In this document: positions 59,500 to 64,000 of the stretch, one piece after another
How positions within the stretch are numbered: the stretch's first letter is position 1
Layout of the letters: each line of letters begins with the position of its first letter
Assembly: GCA_002295925.1 (NCBI GenBank)
Contig: DBGO01000007.1
Coordinates: 62,001 to 126,000 of the forward strand
DNA: 64,000 nucleotides
DNA from: Flavobacteriales bacterium UBA852
GTDB lineage: Bacteria > Bacteroidota > Bacteroidia > Flavobacteriales_E > Vicingaceae
Direction of reading: 5' to 3'
Notes under the pieces: model-generated
What the model saw: the letters and a program-made list of their open reading frames with translations, nothing else
What the model was told of the DNA's origin: nothing
Databases searched by the model: none
Made by a program: the position numbers and the translations under genes

Positions 59500-60471
59500 A
59501 TGTCAAAAGTAAAATACCGATATAATACACACACGTTAAGCTACGAAAAAATAGAAGTTTCGTTAAAGGAAAAAATTCTAAAAGGATTGTCGTATGTGGT
59601 GGTAAGTATGTTTTTTGGTATGGTATTTTTTGCCATTGCCTATTACACAATAGATTCGCCAAAAGAAAAATTATTGAAACAAGAAAATGCCAAACTGATT
59701 GCACAATACAAATTATTGAATCGTCAGTTGGATGAAGTTGCCGGTGTATTGGACGAAATTCAATATCGTGACGATAATATTTACCGTGTAATTTTTGAAG
59801 CCGACCCAATCCCGAATGAGATTAGAAAAGCCGGATTTGGTGGGGTAAACCGCTATAAAAATTTGGAAGGATATTCCAATTCGGATTTAATGATTGAAAC
59901 TTCAAAAAAATTGGATAAAATCACCAAGCAGTTGTATATTCAATCCAAATCGTTTGATGATGTTGTAAAAATGGCCAAAGAAAAAGAAAAAATGTTGGCC
60001 GCAATTCCGGCAATACAACCGGTACAAAATAAAGATTTGAAACGTTTAGCCAGTGGATACGGATACCGTATGCACCCTATTTTAAAGTATCGTAAATTTC
60101 ATGCCGGTATGGATTTTACAGCTCCTACAGGAACGCCTATTTATGCTACTGGTGAAGGAACTGTAATTCAAGCTGATGCTGCTGCCAGCGGTTACGGTAA
60201 GCATGTTAGAATAGATCATGGCTATGGTTATGTTTCTTTATATGCACACATGAGTAAAATTGCCGTAAAACCCGGACAAAAAGTAAAACGCGGTGATATT
60301 ATCGGATATGTTGGAAACACTGGATTATCCGCCGGTCCGCATTGTCATTATGAGGTGCGTAAAAACGGTGAACCGGTAAATCCGGTAAATTATTATTTCA
60401 ATGATTTAACACCGGAAGAATACGAAAAAATGAGTCATCTTTCTGAAGCACCAACACAATCTTTGGATTAA
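59500..60471 (+). CDS. Membrane-anchored M23 (LytM) metallopeptidase
   Basis: The 323-residue protein has one N-terminal membrane helix (about 30-52), a coiled-coil periplasmic stretch (about 60-175), and a LytM domain (about 185-305) with the zinc motifs KFHAGMDFTAP (HxxxD) and GPHCHYEVRKNG (HxH), plus GYRMHPILKYRKF. M23 enzymes cut peptidoglycan cross-bridges; all metal ligands are present, so it should be active. It is divergent from alaS and convergent with porX. Confidence 0.94.
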   Translation: MSKVKYRYNTHTLSYEKIEVSLKEKILKGLSYVVVSMFFGMVFFAIAYYTIDSPKEKLLKQENAKLIAQYKLLNRQLDEVAGVLDEIQYRDDNIYRVIFEADPIPNEIRKAGFGGVNRYKNLEGYSNSDLMIETSKKLDKITKQLYIQSKSFDDVVKMAKEKEKMLAAIPAIQPVQNKDLKRLASGYGYRMHPILKYRKFHAGMDFTAPTGTPIYATGEGTVIQADAAASGYGKHVRIDHGYGYVSLYAHMSKIAVKPGQKVKRGDIIGYVGNTGLSAGPHCHYEVRKNGEPVNPVNYYFNDLTPEEYEKMSHLSEAPTQSLD

Positions 60472-60491
60472 TCGAAAATACATGATACCAC

Positions 60492-60526
60492 AAAAAAAAG
60501 CTTACCAAAGAGGTAAGCTTTTTTTA
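60492..60526. terminator. Bidirectional terminator between the M23 gene and porX
   Basis: AAAAAGCTTACC pairs with GGTAAGCTTTTTT around a 5-base loop, with A and T runs on both sides. Confidence 0.92.
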
Positions 60527-60547
60527 TATTTTACTCTTTATACTTGC

Positions 60548-62104
60548 TTATTTTTTGGGTGTTAATGCAACAATTGGCACTAACATTTCTTCTAAAGATA
60601 CACCCCCGTGTTGGAACGTGTCTTTGTAATAATTAACATAATGATTGTAATTATTGGGATAGACGAAAAAATCATCGCTCTTGGCAAAAATAAATTTCTG
60701 ACTGACATTTATTTGCGGTAAATGAGCTTCTTTGGGATGAGTAATTTCAAACACCTCTTTTGGATTATAATTAAGCGTTTTGCCCTGCTTATATCTTAAA
60801 TTGGTATTAACCGATTTGTCTCCCACAACTTTTACAGGATTTTTTACCCTTACCGAACCATGGTCGGTTGTTATGATAACGCGTCCGCCCTGCTTGGCAA
60901 TTTTTTTAATGATTTTTTGTAAGGTAGAATGCTCATACCACGAAACGGTAACCGAACGATATGCGGCTTCATCGCGAGCCAATTGCTTAACAATTTCCGT
61001 ATCTGTACGGGCATGCGAAAGCATATCTACAAAATTGTAAATAATAATATTGATAGGATTTTGCATCATTCGTGGTACATCGTCGAGTACTTTTTTCCCA
61101 AAATCGGCATTTAACACTTTGTAATACTGAAATTTATTTTCTAAGCCAAACCTTTTTAATTGTTCCGAAAAATATACTTTTTCGTAGTTATTTTTATTGC
61201 CTTCTTCATCATCGTTTGACCATTTATCAGGGAAACGCTGTTCAATTTCCAAAGGCATCAGTCCGGCAAATAAAGCATTTCGTGCATATTGAGTTGTGGT
61301 AGGCAAAATACTGACATAGGTTTCTTCTTTTTCTACCCAAAAGTGTTCGGAGATTAAAGGTTTAAGCACTTTCCACTGGTCGAAACGCAGATTATCTATC
61401 ACTATTAAAAATAATGAGCTTTTATTTTTATCTACCAACGGAAATACTTTATTTTTAAGCACATTATGCGACATATTCGGTGCATCTTCGGCACCGTTTA
61501 CCCAATCGATATAATTATCTTCTATAAAACGGCTGAACTGTAAGTTGGCTTCTGCTTTTTGCATTGCCAATATTTCGTCCATTCCGGTGTCTTGTGCTTT
61601 TTGCAGTTCAAGCTCCCAAAATACCATTTGTTCGTATAACTCTTGCCATTCTTCAATATTCAGGCGGTCGTTGATGCGCATTCCAATTTCCCGGAATGCT
61701 TGTTGGTATTTGGTGGTTGCTTTTTCGGATTGAATTTGATCTACATGAACATTTTTTTTAATTGCCATTAAAATTTGCTTCGGATTGACCGGTTTTATCA
61801 AATAATCGGAAATTTTACCTCCAATGGCTTCGTCCATAATGCTTTCTTCTTCACTTTTGGTAATCATTACTACTGGAACCGAAGAATGTTGTTTTTTTAT
61901 CAATTCTAGGGTTTCCAATCCGGTTAAACCGGGCATATTTTCATCCAAAAAAATAATATCGGCACGAAAATCTTCAAGCTTATCCAATACTTCATCGCCA
62001 CTTAAGCAAGTTTCTACCTCGTATCCTTTTTGTTCTAAAAATAAGATATGTGGTTTTAACAATTCTATTTCATCGTCTGCCCAAAGAATTTTCACAGTAC
62101 TCAT
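60548..62104 (-). CDS. porX: T9SS response regulator PorX (receiver plus PglZ domain)
   Basis: PorX, with the kinase PorY, controls type IX secretion in Bacteroidetes. The 518-residue protein has a receiver domain (1-125: ILWADDEIELL, phospho-Asp in IIFLDENMPGLTG, Lys in SDYLIKPVNPKQI), a helical linker, and a PglZ/alkaline-phosphatase-superfamily domain (about 210-518: FLIVIDNLRFDQWK, PTTTQYARNALFAG, IITTDHGSVRVKNP). The metal-binding Asp/His and the catalytic Thr (PTTTQYARN) appear retained, consistent with the reported phosphodiesterase-like activity. porY is not in the window. Confidence 0.94.
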   Translation of the reverse strand: MSTVKILWADDEIELLKPHILFLEQKGYEVETCLSGDEVLDKLEDFRADIIFLDENMPGLTGLETLELIKKQHSSVPVVMITKSEEESIMDEAIGGKISDYLIKPVNPKQILMAIKKNVHVDQIQSEKATTKYQQAFREIGMRINDRLNIEEWQELYEQMVFWELELQKAQDTGMDEILAMQKAEANLQFSRFIEDNYIDWVNGAEDAPNMSHNVLKNKVFPLVDKNKSSLFLIVIDNLRFDQWKVLKPLISEHFWVEKEETYVSILPTTTQYARNALFAGLMPLEIEQRFPDKWSNDDEEGNKNNYEKVYFSEQLKRFGLENKFQYYKVLNADFGKKVLDDVPRMMQNPINIIIYNFVDMLSHARTDTEIVKQLARDEAAYRSVTVSWYEHSTLQKIIKKIAKQGGRVIITTDHGSVRVKNPVKVVGDKSVNTNLRYKQGKTLNYNPKEVFEITHPKEAHLPQINVSQKFIFAKSDDFFVYPNNYNHYVNYYKDTFQHGGVSLEEMLVPIVALTPKK

Positions 62105-62243
62105 ATTATTTCTGTTTTAACGGTTATAAAAAGTAAATTTAATAAATGATTTGAATGCTTTCCGGTAACAAACGAAATAATAAAAGATTTTAGTATTTCT
62201 TAATAGTGTAAGAATTAAAAAATCTTTCAAAAAGCAAAAAAAT

Positions 62244-63068
62244 TTAACCTAATGCAACATCTAGAATCATCATGACGATAAAACCGAAGATTAGTCCCAT
62301 AGTGGCTAAATCGGTATTTTTATCGAGCTGGGTTTCGGGTACAACCTCTTCGATAACTACGTAAATCATTGCGCCTGCGGCAAATGCCAAAGCATAAGGC
62401 AAAATGGGTTGAGCGACCAAAACTGCTGCGGCACCGATAACTCCGGCAATAGGTTCTACAATTGCAGATAATTGTCCCCACCAAAAACTTTTAAGCCGAC
62501 TCACTCCTTGCCTACGTAAAGGCATTGCCACGGCTATTCCTTCAGGGAAATTTTGAATACCAATACCTATGGCAAGTGCTACCGCAGCCCCCAAATCGGC
62601 TCCGGGCATATTAGCGGCTATTGCTCCAAATGCAACTCCTACCGCTAAACCTTCGGGAATATTATGTAAGGTAATAGCCAAAACCAATAATACGGTTTTA
62701 CTCCATTTTGTTTTCACTCCCTCGGCTTGTTCTATTTTATTAAACAAATGCAAATGAGGCAACCATTTATCTAAAACATATAAAAATAATGCACCCAAGA
62801 AAAAACCAACCGCCGGCGGCAACCATTTGGGTACACTCAGAGTTTCGCTCATTTCGATAGCCGGTGCCAACAATGACCAATAACTGGCAGCAATCATTAC
62901 TCCACCGGTAAAGCCAAGCATAATATCCAACACTTTACGGTTCATTGCTTTAAAGAAAAAAACCAATGCCGCACCCATTGCCGTTAAAAACCAAGTGAAA
63001 CTTGTTGCTAAAAATGCTTGCCAAATTGGATTTAGCTCTAAAAACCACTCTTTTACTATCTCAAACAT
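62244..63068 (-). CDS. ZIP-family divalent metal transporter
   Basis: The 274-residue inner-membrane protein has eight hydrophobic segments and the ZIP metal-path motifs: ALTLHNIPEGLAVGVAFG-like sequence in helix 4 (ITLHNIPEGLAVGVAFGA, about 134-151) and GIQNFPEGIAVAMPL in helix 5. ZIP proteins import zinc, iron or manganese. It follows the MntR-like regulator after 7 bases, so metal-dependent repression is likely. Manganese is favoured by the regulator's ligand set, by inference. Confidence 0.93.
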   Translation of the reverse strand: MFEIVKEWFLELNPIWQAFLATSFTWFLTAMGAALVFFFKAMNRKVLDIMLGFTGGVMIAASYWSLLAPAIEMSETLSVPKWLPPAVGFFLGALFLYVLDKWLPHLHLFNKIEQAEGVKTKWSKTVLLVLAITLHNIPEGLAVGVAFGAIAANMPGADLGAAVALAIGIGIQNFPEGIAVAMPLRRQGVSRLKSFWWGQLSAIVEPIAGVIGAAAVLVAQPILPYALAFAAGAMIYVVIEEVVPETQLDKNTDLATMGLIFGFIVMMILDVALG

Positions 63069-63075
63069 ATCGTGC

Positions 63076-63735
63076 TTATTTAATTGTTTTTACATATATA
63101 TTTTTGGCTGTTTTTTCGGTAAAATTGATTTGCTTGCCATTAATTTCAATGCTAACCGAATTATCGAATTTATTTTTAGCGAGCACCTTCAATGTATCTT
63201 GCAATTTTATTTGGTGCGTATCCAGAAATTTCAGCAAATCGGCATTATCCGTTTTTAAACCTAAAATCACAGCTTGCTTACCTTCTTCCAAATCAAACAC
63301 GGTAAAATCTTTATGGTGTGTGATATTGCCGTGTTTGTCGGGTATGGGGTCGCCGTGGGGATCAAATTTGGGGTAATTTAGATATCCCTCCAACTTATCA
63401 ATCAACTCATCGGAATCGATGTGTTCCAACTGTTCGGCAATGACGTGAATTTCATCCCACTTAAAATTGAGTTTTTCGACCAAAAAAAATTCCCAAAGCC
63501 GATGCTTTCTGATTATTTGCAATGCTTTTTTCTTGCCTTTTTCGGTTATCGAAACACCTTTATATTTTTCATATTCGAGAAAACCTTTTGCCGATAATTT
63601 TTTAATCATATCTGTTACCGAAGAAGGCTTTATCTCCATTACTTCGGCAATAGCATTAGTAGATACCGGTTTATTTTTAATTCTGTATAATTTATAAATT
63701 GCTTTAATATAATCTTCTTCAGTAAGGGAAGTCAT
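63076..63735 (-). CDS. MntR/DtxR-family metal-dependent transcriptional regulator
   Basis: The 219-residue protein has a winged helix (about 1-65), the dimerisation and metal domain (about 66-140) and a C-terminal FeoA/SH3-like domain (about 150-219). Aligning by eye with Bacillus MntR, the ligands Asp8, His78, Glu101, Glu104 and His105 are present, Glu at 101 replacing the Cys of DtxR; MntR Glu11 is Lys here. This favours manganese over iron. MTSLTEEDYI is the family start, so ATG 63735 is preferred to 63762. It is first in an operon with ZIP and faces a palindrome and a TonB receptor. Confidence 0.92.
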   Translation of the reverse strand: MTSLTEEDYIKAIYKLYRIKNKPVSTNAIAEVMEIKPSSVTDMIKKLSAKGFLEYEKYKGVSITEKGKKKALQIIRKHRLWEFFLVEKLNFKWDEIHVIAEQLEHIDSDELIDKLEGYLNYPKFDPHGDPIPDKHGNITHHKDFTVFDLEEGKQAVILGLKTDNADLLKFLDTHQIKLQDTLKVLAKNKFDNSVSIEINGKQINFTEKTAKNIYVKTIK

Positions 63736-63749
63736 TTTTATATTTTTCT

Positions 63750-63757
63750 CAAAATTA
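63750..63757 (-). promoter_or_regulatory. -7 box (TAATTTTG) of the mntR-like/ZIP operon
   Basis: On the minus strand TAATTTTG fully matches TAnnTTTG and lies 14 bases before the ATG at 63735. The palindrome at 63782-63797 is 24 bases upstream of it, around or just above the -33 region. Confidence 0.55.
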
Positions 63758-63781
63758 TACATTTTTAATTTAAAATTTATT

Positions 63782-63797
63782 TTTAGATTTGTCTAAA
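63782..63797. promoter_or_regulatory. Palindromic operator TTTAGA-N4-TCTAAA before the TonB receptor
   Basis: TTTAGATTTGTCTAAA has perfect 6-base arms. The plus-strand -7 box TAGATTTG (63784-63791) lies inside it, so a bound protein would block the receptor promoter. MntR/DtxR operators have this general palindromic TTTAG...CTAAA form, and the regulator gene is adjacent. Confidence 0.75.
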
Positions 63798-63828
63798 TTT
63801 TATTTTCTTACATTAAAAATTAATAAAA

Positions 63829-64000
63829 ATGAAGCATCTAAACCTACTCCTACTTATATTAATAACTTCTGTACATCTATCGAAAGGACAATCGATTAAA
63901 GGCATTGTAAAAAATGAACAAAACAACCCAATACCATTTGCAGTAGTAGGATTAGAGGGAACTCCATATGGAAGCACAACAGACGAGAAAGGGTATTTTG
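63829..64000 (+). CDS. TonB-dependent receptor, N-terminal part (partial)
   Basis: From ATG 63829 the frame is open to the window end (57 codons). It begins MKHLNLLLLILITSVH, a signal peptide ending near SKGQ, followed by a carboxypeptidase-regulatory-like domain (SIKGIVKNEQNNPIPFAVV, then GSTTDEKGYF), as at the N terminus of many Bacteroidetes TonB receptors. Its promoter lies within the palindrome next to the MntR-like gene, so I infer a metal or metal-chelate receptor. The plug and barrel are outside the window. Confidence 0.82.
   Translation, partial: MKHLNLLLLILITSVHLSKGQSIKGIVKNEQNNPIPFAVVGLEGTPYGSTTDEKGYF

Noticed and set aside
60548..62104. PglZ of a BREX phage-defence system
   Set aside because: The PglZ domain is fused to a receiver domain as in PorX, and no brx genes are near.
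1..64000. CRISPR arrays, prophage, insertion sequences or an rRNA operon
   Set aside because: No regularly spaced repeats, phage structural genes, transposase motifs or rRNA sequences were seen.

Overview
The window is 64 kb of low-GC bacterial chromosome from a Bacteroidota lineage, most likely Flavobacteriales-like (class-level inference only). The evidence is the order lpxD, fused lpxC/fabZ, lpxA, efp; a PorX-type response regulator with a PglZ domain; three proteins with type IX secretion (T9SS) C-terminal sorting domains; several TonB-dependent receptors; and Bacteroidetes promoters (-33 TTTG, -7 TAnnTTTG) with almost no Shine-Dalgarno sites. Most of the window is ordinary core genome. 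I see no CRISPR array, prophage or insertion sequence.

Layout. 1-7.3 kb: truA 5' part, an HD hydrolase, the lipid A genes with efp, and glyS. 7.3-13.2 kb: comEC, a tRNA-Val locus with a GIY-YIG gene and two tRNA relics, folC, and exbB-exbD-tonB. 13.3-20.4 kb: a cell-surface locus with a TonB receptor, a DUF5689 lipoprotein and a T9SS-exported OB-fold protein, divergent from a secreted nuclease/phosphatase and a glutathione peroxidase. 20.4-24.8 kb: a gene whose 5' end lies in an 80-bp tandem duplication, a free-standing HNH protein, and GNAT, acyltransferase and Usp genes. 24.9-31.5 kb (minus strand): glmM, then a likely operon of cysteine desulfurase, PhnP-like hydrolase, HEAT protein, His-rich small protein and TonB receptor. 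31.7-43.7 kb: ffh, folD, small hypotheticals, ridA, two envelope proteins, an ECF sigma factor divergent from uvrA, and a thioredoxin-like protein. 43.8-51.4 kb: an orphan HsdR_N protein, two overlapping T9SS subtilases and a TPR/PD40 protein. 51.5-60.5 kb: PIN-PhoH, a glutamate dehydrogenase/MscS/NhaD operon, alaS and an M23 peptidase. 60.5-64 kb: porX, a ZIP transporter with an MntR-like regulator, and a divergent TonB receptor cut by the window end.

The most interesting connection is regulatory. The same palindrome, TTTAGA-N4-TCTAAA, lies over the presumed start of the exbB-exbD-tonB transcript (13207-13222) and over the -7 box of the TonB receptor divergent from the MntR-like gene (63782-63797). 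This suggests that one metal-sensing regulator controls an outer-membrane receptor, its energy supply and possibly an inner-membrane ZIP transporter. Other points worth checking are the tRNA-Val/GIY-YIG locus, an EF-P with arginine at the modified loop tip, the 80-bp duplication that creates an upstream signal-peptide mini-ORF, and overlapping divergent promoters of uvrA and an ECF sigma factor.
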